Below, piece after piece: positions 1 through 9,483 of a DNA stretch of 51,278 nt. Under the pieces are notes generated by a model. The model ran no database searches, was not told the DNA's origin, and worked only from the letters and a program-made list of their open reading frames with translations. The stretch's first letter is position 1, and each line of letters begins with the position of its first letter. The position numbers and the translations under genes are program-made. The DNA is from Rhizobacter sp. (GTDB lineage: Bacteria; Pseudomonadota; Gammaproteobacteria; Burkholderiales; Burkholderiaceae_C), in the NCBI GenBank assembly GCA_023954175.1, contig JAMLIM010000020.1:1-51278 (forward strand), given 5' to 3'.

Positions 1-2045
1 GCGATCTTCTCGCGGATCGCGTCCTCGACCTCCTTCTGCGAGCGCTTGCGTTCGCTGCGATCGACGAGGCCGATGTTGAGCGTGGCCTGATTGCGACCGA
101 CCGACAGGCCCGAGCCTTCGCCGCCGACGCTGGTCGCGATGTTCTTCACCTCGGGGAAGGTGGCGACGATCTCCTCCACCTGGCGCACCTTGGCGTCGCT
201 GCGCTCGAGGCTGGCGCCGACCGGCATGCGGATGCCGAGCTGCGTGAAGCTCTGGTCGGTCTGCGGCACGAACTCGCTGCCGACGAGCGGCGCGAGGCCG
301 AGCGCGGCGGCGAAGCTCGCGACGCCGACCCACAGGATCACACCGCGCGGCGTCAGCGTCGCGCTGCGAAACCTGCGTGGCTGCGTCTTGTCGCGCCGCG
401 CGTGGGCGTCGAACGGCCGGCCGTAGAACGGCAGCCAGACGCGAAACCGCTTCTCGCTGAAAGCCCAGTGGATCAGCCCTTCGTAGATCGCGTGCATGCG
501 GTCGAGCCCGCGGTCGGTGGCGCGGATCAGGTGGCCGATGCCCCACATCGTCTTCAGGTGCGCCGACGGCGGGTCCTTCCAGACGCTCGAGAGCATCGGG
601 TCGAGCGTGAAGCTGACGAACAGGCTGACAAGCACCGCGACCGTGACGGTGATGCCGAACGGGAAGAAGAACTTGCCGACGATGCCGCTCATGAATGCGA
701 CCGGCACGAACACGGCGCAGATCGCGAACGTTGTCGCCATCACCGCAAGGCCGATCTCGTCGGTGCCTTCGAGCGCCGCGCGGTGATGGTCCTTGCCCAT
801 GTGGACGTGACGCACGATGTTCTCGCGCACCACGATCGCATCGTCGATCAGCAGGCCGATGCAAAGCGACAGCGCCATCATCGTCATGAAGTTCAGCGTG
901 AAGCCGAAGGCGTAGACGGCGATGAAGCTCGAGATGACCGAGATCGGCAACGTCAGGCCGGTGATGATCGTCGAGCGCCACGAATGCAGGAACAGGAACA
1001 CGATCGCGACCGTCAGCAGCGCGCCTTCGACCAGCGTGTGCTGCAGGCCAGTGAGCGAGCCCTTGACGAAGTCGCTCGACGCGTAGATCAGGCGCAGCTC
1101 GACGTCCGACGGCAGGCTCTTGCGGATCTCCGCCATCTGCGTCTTGACCGCCTCGCCGGTGGCGACGACGTTGGCGTCCTGCTGCTTGAAGACGTTGAAG
1201 TTGATCGCGCGCTGGCCGTTGATGCGCGCCATCGAGTCCGGCTCGCGCTCGCGCTCGACGACGTGCCCGAAATCGGACAGCGTCAGCGCGAGGTCGCCTC
1301 GGTGGGCGACGATGACGTCGCCGAAGCGCTTCGGGTCGCGCACCCGGCCTTCGACGCGCAGGATCGTGTCCTGCTTCGCGTTCGTCAGCAGGCCGACCGG
1401 CTGATCCGCGTTTGCGGCGGCGAGCGCGGCGGAGATCTCCCCCGGCGTGATGCCGTAGGCGCGCAGCCGCGCCGGGTCGAGGTCGATGCGCACCTCGCGC
1501 GTCGCGAGCCCCGAGATGTCGACGCGCGCGACGCCCTCGACGCTCTGCAGCCGCTTGCCGACGACCTGCTCGCCGAGAATCGACAGCTCGCGCACGCTGC
1601 GCGTCGGCGAGACGAGCGCCATCGTCACGACCGGCTGGCTGTTCTCGTTGTCGAAGCGCGCGATCGTCGGCGCCTTGGCGTCCCGCGGGAAGGACGCCTG
1701 CACGACCGCGATGCGGTCCCGCACGTCCTGCATCGCCTTGCCCATGTCGGCGTTCAGGCTGAACTCGACGCTCGTCTGGCTGCGGCCTTCGAAGCTGCGC
1801 GAGGTGATGCGCTTGACGCCGGCGATGCTGTTGAGCGCCTCCTCGACGATCTTGGTCAGCTCGCGCTCGACCGCCTCGGGCGACGCGCCGGGGTAGGCGA
1901 TGTCGACGAAGGCGACCGGCGCATTGACGTCCGGCAGTTGCTCGACGCCGAGGCGCATGTAGGAAAAGATGCCCAGCACGCACAGCGCCACCATCACCAT
2001 GGTGGCGAAGACCGGGTTGTTGATCGAGACGCGGGTGATCCACAT
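1..2045 (-). CDS. RND efflux pump inner-membrane permease (AcrB/HAE-1 type), partial
   Basis: Proton-driven inner-membrane subunit of a tripartite efflux pump. The start at 2045 gives [17 protein letters not shown], the usual N-terminal helix of this family. About 681 residues are present; the family is usually about 1030, so the C-terminal third lies beyond the left window edge. The helix-4 proton-relay pair is visible as D401-D402 in a [12 protein letters not shown] motif. A large periplasmic domain follows the first helix, and a HSWR-type loop and further membrane segments follow that. It starts 10 bases after the stop of the adaptor gene, so the two form an operon. Seen: motifs and order. 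Known: HAE-1 pumps export drugs, solvents or other hydrophobic compounds. Substrate is unknown. Confidence 0.95.
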   Translation of the reverse strand, partial: MWITRVSINNPVFATMVMVALCVLGIFSYMRLGVEQLPDVNAPVAFVDIAYPGASPEAVERELTKIVEEALNSIAGVKRITSRSFEGRSQTSVEFSLNADMGKAMQDVRDRIAVVQASFPRDAKAPTIARFDNENSQPVVTMALVSPTRSVRELSILGEQVVGKRLQSVEGVARVDISGLATREVRIDLDPARLRAYGITPGEISAALAAANADQPVGLLTNAKQDTILRVEGRVRDPKRFGDVIVAHRGDLALTLSDFGHVVEREREPDSMARINGQRAINFNVFKQQDANVVATGEAVKTQMAEIRKSLPSDVELRLIYASSDFVKGSLTGLQHTLVEGALLTVAIVFLFLHSWRSTIITGLTLPISVISSFIAVYAFGFTLNFMTMMALSLCIGLLIDDAIVVRENIVRHVHMGKDHHRAALEGTDEIGLAVMATTFAICAVFVPVAFMSGIVGKFFFPFGITVTVAVLVSLFVSFTLDPMLSSVWKDPPSAHLKTMWGIGHLIRATDRGLDRMHAIYEGLIHWAFSEKRFRVWLPFYGRPFDAHARRDKTQPRRFRSATLTPRGVILWVGVASFAAALGLAPLVGSEFVPQTDQSFTQLGIRMPVGASLERSDAKVRQVEEIVATFPEVKNIATSVGGEGSGLSVGRNQATLNIGLVDRSERKRSQKEVEDAIREKI

Positions 2046-2055
2046 GTTGCGGGTT

Positions 2056-3216
2056 TCAGCGCACGGCGTTCGACGCTGCCGCGGAGGCGGTCGGCGCGGC
2101 GCGCTCGACGACTACCGCCTTCGCGCCTTCGCGCAGGTTGTCGTAGCCCGCGGCGAGCACCTGGGCCGACGCCGTCAGGCCGGCCAGCACCTCGACGCGG
2201 CCCTGCGCGTCGTCACGCCGGCCGGTTGTGATGGCGCGGCGCACCAGCGCGCCGTTGTCGATCAGCCAGACGTGATCCTGGCCCGAGACGTTGACGATCG
2301 CGAGCGTCGGCACCGTCAGGTGCAGCTCGCTGTCTTGCAGCACGACGCTGCCGAGCGCGTACTGCCCGGCACGAAACACTTCCTTCGGATTCTCGATCGA
2401 GACCGTGACGCCGATCGCGCGCGTGCCGGGCTCGGCCGCCGGTGCGATACGCGCGAGTTCCCCGGCGACCGGCTTGGCGACGCCCTCGACCCGCACCTCG
2501 ACCGGCATGCCCGGCCGCAGCAGCGAAACCTCGTGCGTGCCGACCGCGCCGGCGAGCTCGAGCAAGCTCAGATCGACGATCGTCAGGATCGGCTGCTCGA
2601 GGCTGAGCTTCTCGCCCGGCACGACGTTGCGCTTGGCGACGACACCGCTGATCGGCGCGACGAGGCTGGCCTCGCGGATGCCGATGCGCGCCGTCGCCAG
2701 CTGCGCCTGGGCGGACTTGAGCTGCGAGATCGCGGCGTCGAGCTTGGACTGGGAAGTCTGCAGCGCCGTCGGCGAGATGAACTTCTGCGCCGCCAGGCCG
2801 ACCGCAGCGGTGTGCTGGCGCTGCGCCTCGTCGAGTGCCGCCTGCGCCGCCTCGACCGCCGCGCTGCGGTCCGTGACGCGCGACTGCAGTTCCGCGAGGT
2901 CGATCGCCCCGAGCACCTGCCCGGCGCGCACGCGGCTGCCTTCGTTCACCTTCAGATCGAGCAGGGTGCCGGAGGCCTTTGCGCGGACGACGGCGGTACG
3001 CGGCGCCACGAGCGGGCCGGAGAACTCGATCCGCGTCGGCAGGCTCACGTTCTGCGGACGAACGACCTCGCGGGTGGTGAACTCGAGCGTCGCAGGCGGC
3101 GGTTTGCCGTCTTTCTTGTCGCCGCCGAACGGGCTTGTGGCCCCGGACAGCATTACGAAGGCGGCCCCCCCGGCGATCACCACGGCAGCGCCCCCCAACA
3201 GCCACAGCTTGCGCAT
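2056..3216 (-). CDS. Periplasmic adaptor (membrane fusion protein) of RND efflux pump
   Basis: Adaptor that links the inner-membrane RND pump to an outer-membrane channel. 386 residues. Residues 1 to about 25 form an N-terminal membrane anchor or signal, followed by a short linker. A lipoyl-like half motif (RAKASGTLLDLKVNEGSRVR) then leads into an alpha-helical hairpin of about 90 residues rich in Ala and Gln, and the second half motif (APISGVVAKRNVVPGEKL). The beta-barrel and membrane-proximal domains follow. The reading frame stays open upstream to 3354, but the ATG at 3216 is preferred: a GGAAAGGAAG ribosome site precedes it and the hydrophobic N-terminus begins there. The pump gene follows 10 bases downstream. 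No outer-membrane channel gene is visible here. Confidence 0.93.
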   Translation of the reverse strand: MRKLWLLGGAAVVIAGGAAFVMLSGATSPFGGDKKDGKPPPATLEFTTREVVRPQNVSLPTRIEFSGPLVAPRTAVVRAKASGTLLDLKVNEGSRVRAGQVLGAIDLAELQSRVTDRSAAVEAAQAALDEAQRQHTAAVGLAAQKFISPTALQTSQSKLDAAISQLKSAQAQLATARIGIREASLVAPISGVVAKRNVVPGEKLSLEQPILTIVDLSLLELAGAVGTHEVSLLRPGMPVEVRVEGVAKPVAGELARIAPAAEPGTRAIGVTVSIENPKEVFRAGQYALGSVVLQDSELHLTVPTLAIVNVSGQDHVWLIDNGALVRRAITTGRRDDAQGRVEVLAGLTASAQVLAAGYDNLREGAKAVVVERAAPTASAAASNAVR

Positions 3217-3400
3217 GGGCTTCCTTTCCTGTTTCAAGTCAAGCCGGCAAGTGTAAGCAGTCGGCGTGTCGCGGCAACCGGGCTGCGACGAACTGCCGGA
3301 AGCGGGGGGCCGGGTGCAACTTCGTGCGATACACCGCGATCTGCGGTGCCGCAACGCGCGTCCGGCCAGGGCACCCGCCAGAGCGCCCGTCAGGGGTGCC

Positions 3401-3406
3401 TAGAAT
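3401..3406 (+). promoter_or_regulatory. Possible -10 element upstream of tctB
   Basis: TAGAAT, one base from the TATAAT consensus, lies 33 bases before the tctB start codon. No convincing -35 hexamer is seen at the usual distance. This is inference only. Confidence 0.25.
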
Positions 3407-3439
3407 CGTGCCCTCGCTCGAAGGCCGGAGATTGCGGGA

Positions 3440-3904
3440 ATGAAAATCAAGAGTCAGCGCGACTTCTGGTCGGGCCTGCTGTTCGTCGCCGCGGGGCTGG
3501 GGTTTGCCTGGGGCGCGACCTTCTACCGCCTCGGCGACTCGGCGCGGCCGGGCCCGGGCTTCTTCCCGCTCGGCCTCGGGCTGCTGACGGCCTTGCTCGG
3601 CCTCGTGATCCTGTTCAAGGCGCTCAGCGTCGAGCGCGCCGACGGCGACCCGGTCGGCCGCATCGCCTGGAAGCCGCTCGGCTTCATCGTCGCTGCGGTC
3701 GTGCTGTTCGGCTGGGGTGTGCCGCACCTCGGCCTGCTTCTCGCGCTGCCGCTGCTCGTGATCGTCTCGGCGCTCGCCGGCGACGAGTTCCGCTGGCGTG
3801 AAGTGCTCGTCAATTCGATCGTGCTGACGGCGCTGAGCTGGGCGATCTTCATCTGGGGCCTGGGCCTGACGATTCCCCTGCTGCCGGCGCCGGGCGGCAC
3901 CTGA
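3440..3904 (+). CDS. tctB: Tripartite tricarboxylate transporter small membrane subunit (TctB family)
   Basis: Small, poorly conserved membrane subunit of a TTT transporter, which imports carboxylates using a periplasmic binding protein (TctC) and the large channel subunit TctA. 154 residues with four predicted membrane helices; an early [19 protein letters not shown] helix and a GPGFFP motif are typical of TctB. A GGAG ribosome site lies about nine bases before the ATG. tctA begins 10 bases after the stop. There is no tctC gene beside it in this window, so the substrate-binding partner must be encoded elsewhere. Burkholderiales often carry many unlinked tctC (Bug) genes. Family is clear; substrate unknown. 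Confidence 0.9.
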   Translation: MKIKSQRDFWSGLLFVAAGLGFAWGATFYRLGDSARPGPGFFPLGLGLLTALLGLVILFKALSVERADGDPVGRIAWKPLGFIVAAVVLFGWGVPHLGLLLALPLLVIVSALAGDEFRWREVLVNSIVLTALSWAIFIWGLGLTIPLLPAPGGT

Positions 3905-3914
3905 AGCCTGGCGC

Positions 3915-5429
3915 ATGGACCTGCTGGCCAACCTGGCGCACGGTTTCGAGATCGCGTTCACGCTGCAGAACGTCCTGTACGCGTTCAGCGGTGCGGTGCT
4001 CGGCACGCTGATCGGCGTGCTGCCGGGGCTCGGCCCGGTGGCGACGATCGCGATGCTGCTGCCGTCGATCTATGCGCTCGACGCGACGCCGGCGCTGATC
4101 ATGCTCGCCGGCATCTACTACGGCGCGCAGTACGGCGGCTCGACGACCGCAATCCTGATCAACGTGCCCGGCGAGTCGAGTTCGGTCGTGACCGCGATCG
4201 ACGGCTACCAGATGGCGCGCAAGGGCCGCGCCGGCGCCGCGCTCGCCGCCGCCGGCCTCGGGTCGTTCTTCGCCGGCTGCGTGGCGACCGTCGTCATCGC
4301 CGCGTTCGCGCCGCCGCTCATCACGCTCGCGTTCGAATTCGGCCCGGCGGAGTACTTCTCGCTGATGGTGCTCGGGCTGATCGGCGCCGTCGTCCTCGCG
4401 TCGGGCTCGCTCGTCAAGGCGATCGCGATGATCCTGCTCGGCCTCCTGCTCGGGCAGGTCAACACCGACGTCATCTCGGGCGTGGCGCGCTACAACTTCG
4501 ACATTCCGGAGCTCACCGACGGCATCAACTTCGTCGCCATCGCGATGGGCGTGTTCGGCTTCGCCGAGATCATCTCCAACCTCGGCAAGCCGGCCGAACA
4601 CCGCGAAGTCTTCACCAAGCGGGTGTCGGGCCTGTGGCCGACGCGGCAGGACTTCAGGGACGGCTGGCCCGCGGTCGCGCGCGGCACCGCGCTCGGCTCG
4701 GTGCTCGGCGTGCTGCCGGGCGGCGGCGCGCTGCTGTCGTCGTTCACCGCCTACACGCTGGAAAAGAAGATGCCGGGCCGGGCCGGTGAGGTGCCGTTCG
4801 GCGAGGGCAACATCCGCGGCGTGGCCGGGCCGGAAGCGGCCAACAACGCCGGCGCGCAGACCTCGTTCATCCCGATGCTCACGCTCGGCATTCCACCGAA
4901 TCCGGTGATGGCGCTGATGATCGGCGCGATGACGATCAAGGGCATCCAGCCCGGCCCGCAGGTGATGACGAGCAACCCCGATCTGTTCTGGGGGCTGATC
5001 GCGTCGATGTGGGTCGGCAACGCGATGCTCGTCGTCCTCAACCTGCCGCTGATCGGCATCTGGATCCGGCTCCTCACCGTGCCCTATCGCTTCCTGTTCC
5101 CGGCGATCATGGTGTTCTGCTGCGTCGGGCTCTACACGCTCAACAACAACCCGTTCGATGTCTACGTCGGCGCCGCCTTTGCGCTCGTCGGCTACCTCTT
5201 TCACAAGCTCGGCTGCGAGGCGGCGCCGTTGCTGCTCGGCTTCATCCTGGGGCCGATGATGGAAGAGAACCTGCGCCGCGCGCTGCTCATCTCGCGCGGC
5301 GACTGGGGCACCTTCGTCACGCGGCCGCTGTCGGCGAGCCTGCTCGTTGCGGCGGCGCTGATGATCTTCATCGTCATGTTGCCGTCGATCCGCAAGAAGC
5401 GCGAATCGGTCTTCGTCGAGGAGGAGTAG
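3915..5429 (+). CDS. tctA: Tripartite tricarboxylate transporter large membrane subunit (TctA family)
   Basis: Large translocating subunit of a TTT carboxylate importer. 504 residues with about 11 or 12 membrane helices. Family signatures are visible: [17 protein letters not shown] near residue 36, [20 protein letters not shown] near residue 75, and a second half repeat with [35 protein letters not shown] is also characteristic. It follows tctB by 10 bases and is clearly co-transcribed. The frame ends with a charged tail ([11 protein letters not shown]). The next gene begins 82 bases later, possibly in the same transcript. Substrate cannot be told from sequence; tricarboxylates, dicarboxylates and aromatic acids are known for the family. 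Confidence 0.95.
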   Translation: MDLLANLAHGFEIAFTLQNVLYAFSGAVLGTLIGVLPGLGPVATIAMLLPSIYALDATPALIMLAGIYYGAQYGGSTTAILINVPGESSSVVTAIDGYQMARKGRAGAALAAAGLGSFFAGCVATVVIAAFAPPLITLAFEFGPAEYFSLMVLGLIGAVVLASGSLVKAIAMILLGLLLGQVNTDVISGVARYNFDIPELTDGINFVAIAMGVFGFAEIISNLGKPAEHREVFTKRVSGLWPTRQDFRDGWPAVARGTALGSVLGVLPGGGALLSSFTAYTLEKKMPGRAGEVPFGEGNIRGVAGPEAANNAGAQTSFIPMLTLGIPPNPVMALMIGAMTIKGIQPGPQVMTSNPDLFWGLIASMWVGNAMLVVLNLPLIGIWIRLLTVPYRFLFPAIMVFCCVGLYTLNNNPFDVYVGAAFALVGYLFHKLGCEAAPLLLGFILGPMMEENLRRALLISRGDWGTFVTRPLSASLLVAAALMIFIVMLPSIRKKRESVFVEEE

Positions 5430-5447
5430 CGCGCGCCAGGGGCGCCG

Positions 5448-5453
5448 GATAAT
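5448..5453 (+). promoter_or_regulatory. Possible -10 element upstream of the gamma-glutamyltransferase-like gene
   Basis: GATAAT lies 58 bases before the start codon at 5512, in the short gap after tctA. No clear -35 is seen, so it is equally possible that the gene is read through from tctBA. Confidence 0.2.
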
Positions 5454-5511
5454 TTGCGCCCGGAGGACCTGATACTCCTGTCACCGGGCTTCACGCCAGC
5501 AAGGAAACCGC

Positions 5512-7131
5512 ATGTCATCGAACTTCGACTGGACGCAGAGCTACCCGAGCGCGCGCAAACCCGTCTTCGGCCGCAACGTCGTCTCCACCTCGCACCCGCT
5601 TGCCGCGCAGGCGGGGCTGCGCATGCTGCTCGCAGGCGGCAACGCGGTCGACGCCGCGGTCGCGACCGCGGCGGCGATGACGATCGTCGAGCCCTGCAGC
5701 AACGGCCTCGGCAGCGACGCCTTCTGCATCCTGTGGGACGGCAGCGCGCTGCACGGGCTCAACGCCTCGGGCCCGGCACCTGGCGCCTGGACGCCCGACT
5801 ACTTTCGCGGCAAGTACGGCACCGAGGCCCGGAGACCGCCGATGCGCGGCTGGGACTCGGTGAGCGTGCCGGGGGCGGTCGGCGGCTGGGTCGCGCTCAG
5901 CCGCAAGTTCGGCAAGCTGCCGTTCGGCGATCTGCTGCAGCCGGCGATCGAGATCGCAAGGCGCGGCTATGCGGTGCCCGTCGTCGTGCAGCAGAAGTGG
6001 ACGGCCGCGGCCGAACTGCTCGCGAACCAGCCCGGCTATGCGCAGGCCTTCATGCCGCACGGGCGCGTGCCGCAGGTCGGCGAGCGCTTCCGCTTCGAGG
6101 CGGCGGCACGCGGGCTCGAACTCATCGCAGCGAGCGAGGGCGAGGCCTTCTATCGCGGCGAGATCGCCGCCGCCGCCGAGCGCCATGCACGCGCCCACGG
6201 CGGCGCGATGATGGCGGCCGATTTCGCCGCCTACGCGCCCGAGTGGGTCACGCCGCTCGCGAAGGACTACCGCGGCCACACGCTGCACGAGATTCCGCCC
6301 AACGGCCAGGGCATCGCGGCGCAGATCGCGCTCGGCATCCTGTCGCACTTCGACCTTGGCGCGCTGCCGATCGACAGCGCCGCGTGTCAGCACCTGCAGA
6401 TCGAGGCGATGAAGCTCGCGTTCGCCGACGTCTACCGCTTCGTCGCCGAAGCGGCGAGCATGGAGGTGACGACGGCGCAGATGCTCGACGACGCCTACCT
6501 CGCATCGCGCGCGAAGCTGATCGACCCCCGGCGGGCGCAGGATTTCGGCGCCGGCAATCCGGTCAAGGGCGGCACGATCTACCTCAGCGCGGCGGACGAG
6601 AGCGGCATGATGGTGAGCTTCATCCAGAGCAACTACATGGGCTTCGGCTCGGGCGTCGTCGTGCCCGAGTTCGGCTTGTCGCTGCAGAACCGCGGTCACG
6701 ACTTCTCGCTCGACACGGCGAGCCCGAATGTGGTCGCGCCCGGCAAGCGGCCGTTTCACACCATCATTCCGGGCTTCCTGACGAAGGACGGCGCGCCGGT
6801 CATGAGCTTCGGCGTGATGGGCGGCAACATGCAGCCGCAGGGACACGTGCAGACGCTGGTGCGCATGCTCGACCATGCGCAGCATCCGCAGGCCGCGTGC
6901 GACGCGCCGCGCTGGCGCTTCAACCACGGGCTCGAGGTCAACATCGAGCCCGGCATGAACGCGGCGGCAGTGCAGGGCCTGGCCGATCTCGGCCACCATT
7001 TCAACGCGATCGAGGACAGCTACATGGACTTCGGCGCCGGCCAGTTCATCTGGCGCCTCGGCGACCCCGCCGAAGAGGGCTACGTCGCCGCGAGCGATGC
7101 GCGGCGCGACGGCCAAGCCGTCGCATTCTGA
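5512..7131 (+). CDS. Gamma-glutamyltransferase-like Ntn hydrolase, cytoplasmic
   Basis: Member of the gamma-glutamyltransferase (GGT) superfamily, 539 residues. These enzymes are made as a precursor that cuts itself before a conserved Thr, which then acts as nucleophile. Here Thr355 in KGGTIYLSAAD aligns with that Thr, giving predicted chains of about 354 and 185 residues. Two things differ from classical periplasmic GGT. There is no signal peptide. The usual PGGSR substrate loop is replaced by GVMGGNMQPQGH, a pattern of the GGT-like branch that includes oxamate amidohydrolase (HpxW) and related amidases. AAGGNAVDAAVAT-type family start is present (LAGGNAVDAAVA). AAGGAAA ribosome site precedes the ATG. 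Substrate is not known; a cytoplasmic amidase is most likely. Confidence 0.88.
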   Translation: MSSNFDWTQSYPSARKPVFGRNVVSTSHPLAAQAGLRMLLAGGNAVDAAVATAAAMTIVEPCSNGLGSDAFCILWDGSALHGLNASGPAPGAWTPDYFRGKYGTEARRPPMRGWDSVSVPGAVGGWVALSRKFGKLPFGDLLQPAIEIARRGYAVPVVVQQKWTAAAELLANQPGYAQAFMPHGRVPQVGERFRFEAAARGLELIAASEGEAFYRGEIAAAAERHARAHGGAMMAADFAAYAPEWVTPLAKDYRGHTLHEIPPNGQGIAAQIALGILSHFDLGALPIDSAACQHLQIEAMKLAFADVYRFVAEAASMEVTTAQMLDDAYLASRAKLIDPRRAQDFGAGNPVKGGTIYLSAADESGMMVSFIQSNYMGFGSGVVVPEFGLSLQNRGHDFSLDTASPNVVAPGKRPFHTIIPGFLTKDGAPVMSFGVMGGNMQPQGHVQTLVRMLDHAQHPQAACDAPRWRFNHGLEVNIEPGMNAAAVQGLADLGHHFNAIEDSYMDFGAGQFIWRLGDPAEEGYVAASDARRDGQAVAF

Positions 7132-7160
7132 CGCAGCGGGGCGCGCGCGGCGGGAGCGCG

Positions 7161-8018
7161 ATGAAGCCGATCGAAGCCCTCTCGCTCGGCTGGCGCACCG
7201 AGCTGATCTTTCACCGCTTCGACGCGCAGGTCGTGCCGCGCAGCGCTTACCTGCTCATCCGCACGCCGCACAACCCGACCTACTACTGGGGCAACTTCCT
7301 GCTCTTCGATCGCGCGCCGCGCGCGGGCGACGCAGCGGCCTGGCTCGCGGCCTTCGATGCCGAGATCGCGCAGCCGCAACCCGCGTCGCGCCACATTGCG
7401 TTCGGCATCGACGGCGAGGTTCCCGACGCCTTGCCGGCCGATTTCGAGGCGCTCGGCGTGCGACTGTTTCCCGCCACCGTGCTGACGATGACGCGTGCGC
7501 GGCTGCGCGCCCCGCGACGACCGCTCGCGCCGGGCTTCGCGATGCGCGCGCTGCGTCTGCCGCAAGAAGCCCCGCTCGCGGTCGAGATGCAGCTCGCGAG
7601 CGATTCGCACGGCTACGAACCGAAGGGCTACCGCATCTTTCGTGAACGCCAGATGGCGCGCTATGGCCGCATGGCCGAGGCAGGTCTGGGCGACTGGTTC
7701 GGCATCTTCGCTTCGACGCCCGGCGGCGAGGTGCTCGTCGCCGATTGCGGCCTGTTCCGGGACGGCCCCGGGCCCGGCGCACTCGGGCGTTTCCAGTTCG
7801 TCTCGACCCATCCGGCCTGGCGCCGGCAGGGCCTGTGCAGCGCGCTCATCCATGCGGTGTGCGAGCACGGTTTCGATGCGATGGGCCTCGCCTCGCTCGT
7901 CGTCGTCGCCGACCCGCACGATGTCGCGATCGGCTTGTACGAGGCGCTCGGCTTCGCGCGCGATCACGCGCTGTGGTACATCGAGCGAGCGTCGCGCGAC
8001 GAGCCCGCGCCGCGCTGA
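7161..8018 (+). CDS. GNAT-family N-acetyltransferase
   Basis: 285 residues. The C-terminal half is a GNAT fold: a beta strand GRFQFVSTHPAWRRQGLCS carries the acetyl-CoA pyrophosphate loop (WRRQGLCSAL, the R/Q-x-x-G-x-A type), followed by LVVVADPHDVAIGLYEALGF, the usual last strand-helix pair. The N-terminal 120 residues form a second, degenerate GNAT-like or substrate domain with YYWGNFLLFD. Such two-part GNAT proteins are mostly of unknown substrate. The frame is open far upstream into the previous gene, but the ATG at 7161 follows a GGGAG ribosome site and gives a family-like start. It lies 29 bases after the GGT-like gene and is probably co-transcribed. It ends four bases before the convergent carrier gene. 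Confidence 0.85.
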   Translation: MKPIEALSLGWRTELIFHRFDAQVVPRSAYLLIRTPHNPTYYWGNFLLFDRAPRAGDAAAWLAAFDAEIAQPQPASRHIAFGIDGEVPDALPADFEALGVRLFPATVLTMTRARLRAPRRPLAPGFAMRALRLPQEAPLAVEMQLASDSHGYEPKGYRIFRERQMARYGRMAEAGLGDWFGIFASTPGGEVLVADCGLFRDGPGPGALGRFQFVSTHPAWRRQGLCSALIHAVCEHGFDAMGLASLVVVADPHDVAIGLYEALGFARDHALWYIERASRDEPAPR

Positions 8019-8022
8019 AGCC

Positions 8023-8883
8023 TCAGTGCGAAAGCGCCGCTTCGCGCGCGGCCTGCATGCGGCGCCAGCGGAGATAGGGCATCGTGACGATCGCCGACGA
8101 CAGCAGGTAGGCGCCGATCAGCACCGTCGTCTGCGGACCGGGGAAGGCGGAAGCGACGAGCACCGCGATGCCGACATGGCGCGTCGCGCAGACGATCGCC
8201 AGCGCCGTGCGGTCGGCGGGCTCGGGGCCGCCGAGCACGTGGCCGATCACGAGCGCGATGGTGAGCATCGCACACAGCGCCGCGTAGCCCTGCCAGCGCA
8301 GCGAGATGAAGACGTCCCACTGCAGCGCGAGCAGGGCCAGCGCGGCGACCGCGAGCACGAGTGTGGCGACCGCGATCAGCCGGCGCGCGATGCGATCGGC
8401 CCAGGACGGGATCGCCATGCGCAGGACGAAGCCGACCGCCAGCGGCAGCAGGAAGGACTTGGCGAGCACGCCGGCGACGACGAACGGATCGAGCTCGATC
8501 TCGACCCCGAGACGCCGACCGACGAGCGCGATCCACGCCGGCACGAGCACGATCGCGAGCAGCGACGAGGTGACGACGAGGCTGAAGACATAGCCGTTGC
8601 TGACCACCTTGCCGAGCTTGCGCGGCAGCAGCGGCGCGCCGGCGGACACGGCCAGCACGAGCAGCGCCGCCTTCACCGCGTCGGTCAGCGGCAGCAGCGC
8701 GACCAGCAGCAGCGCCGCCACCGGCACCAGCACGACCATCGCGAACAGCGAGCGCGCGAGCAGGGCGGGGCGCCGCCAGAGGTAGCTCAGGTCAGCGAGG
8801 GTCGAACTCAGGCCGATCGCGAAGATCAGCGCGACGACCGCGAGCTTGAGCGCGATCAGCAGGCTCTCGGTCATGTCCGCCAT
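8023..8883 (-). CDS. Bile acid:sodium symporter (BASS) family membrane transporter
   Basis: 286 residues, almost entirely hydrophobic, with nine or ten predicted helices and two-fold pseudo-symmetry. Features typical of BASS proteins are the GLSSTLADL segment after helix 1, a PLLPRKLGK motif in the first half and the conserved ATRHVGIAVLVAS segment in the second half (compare the NxxL/TRN-type motif of this fold). It likely moves an organic anion with sodium or protons. Two in-frame starts, 8883 and 8874, both give plausible N-termini; the longer one is given. It stands alone on the minus strand, ending four bases from the convergent GNAT gene. Substrate unknown. Confidence 0.85.
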   Translation of the reverse strand: MADMTESLLIALKLAVVALIFAIGLSSTLADLSYLWRRPALLARSLFAMVVLVPVAALLLVALLPLTDAVKAALLVLAVSAGAPLLPRKLGKVVSNGYVFSLVVTSSLLAIVLVPAWIALVGRRLGVEIELDPFVVAGVLAKSFLLPLAVGFVLRMAIPSWADRIARRLIAVATLVLAVAALALLALQWDVFISLRWQGYAALCAMLTIALVIGHVLGGPEPADRTALAIVCATRHVGIAVLVASAFPGPQTTVLIGAYLLSSAIVTMPYLRWRRMQAAREAALSH

Positions 8884-8961
8884 GCCGTTGCGCGCGCCAT
8901 GAGCCCGCGAATCGCTGTTGCTCAGGCCACGGGCTGTGCAGGCCGGTCGGTGGACGCGCCC

Positions 8962-9474
8962 TCAATACGGCGGGTTGACGACGATGTATTGCGCGCCCTG
9001 CGGCTGGTACCACGTCGATCCGCACTGCTGGTAGACGTAGCCACCGTAGTTGACCGGCACGCAGCCGGGTGGCGGCGCATTCACGATCGAGCCGACGACG
9101 GCGGCAGTGACCGCGACCGTCGCCGTGACGGCGGCCGCCCTCGCGACCGGGTGGTAGTCGTCGTCCCAGCCGTTGCGGCAGCAGCCGTTGTTGTCGACGT
9201 TGACGTTGACGTTCGTGTTGCGGTTGACGTTGACGTTGTTGACGCTGGTGTTGCGCACGTTGTTGCTGCGCGCGTCGGCCTTGCTGTTGTTGGCGCGCGG
9301 TGCGGCCTGGGTCTTGGCGCGCGGCGCGGCCTTGGCGCCGCCACCGCCGGCTGCACGCTGCCCGCCGCCGCCCCCGCGTTCGCGGCCAACCGCTTCGATG
9401 GGTGATGCCAACGCGAGGCTGACGAGCGCGACGAGCGCGACCGAGGCAAGGGAGCGGATGTCGAGGATGTACAT
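8962..9474 (-). CDS. Secreted Asn/Val-rich repeat protein, unknown function
   Basis: 170 residues. A signal peptide is likely over residues 1-28 (hydrophobic run ending ALASPIEA). A low-complexity Gly/Ala/Arg stretch follows, then an Asn-Val tract (NNVNVNRNTNVNVNVDNN, residues about 78-95) encoded by alternating GTTGAC-like hexamers. Then come GCCRNGWDDDYHPVA, a hydrophobic Ala/Val segment that could be a membrane helix or glycine-zipper-like, and the C-terminal motif YQQCGSTWYQPQ ending in VVNPPY. Proteins of this build are found beside DUF2092 proteins. Here it starts nine bases after the DUF2092 gene, so they form one unit. Function is not known; an envelope or secreted role is inferred from the signal peptide. 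Confidence 0.75.
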   Translation of the reverse strand: MYILDIRSLASVALVALVSLALASPIEAVGRERGGGGGQRAAGGGGAKAAPRAKTQAAPRANNSKADARSNNVRNTSVNNVNVNRNTNVNVNVDNNGCCRNGWDDDYHPVARAAAVTATVAVTAAVVGSIVNAPPPGCVPVNYGGYVYQQCGSTWYQPQGAQYIVVNPPY

Positions 9475-9483
9475 GGCCGGCCC

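Noticed and set aside
402-2231. Long plus-strand open frame (about 609 codons) opposite the RND pump gene
   Set aside because: Arg/Asp/His-rich shadow typical of the antisense of high-GC coding DNA; the minus-strand frame has clear RND motifs.
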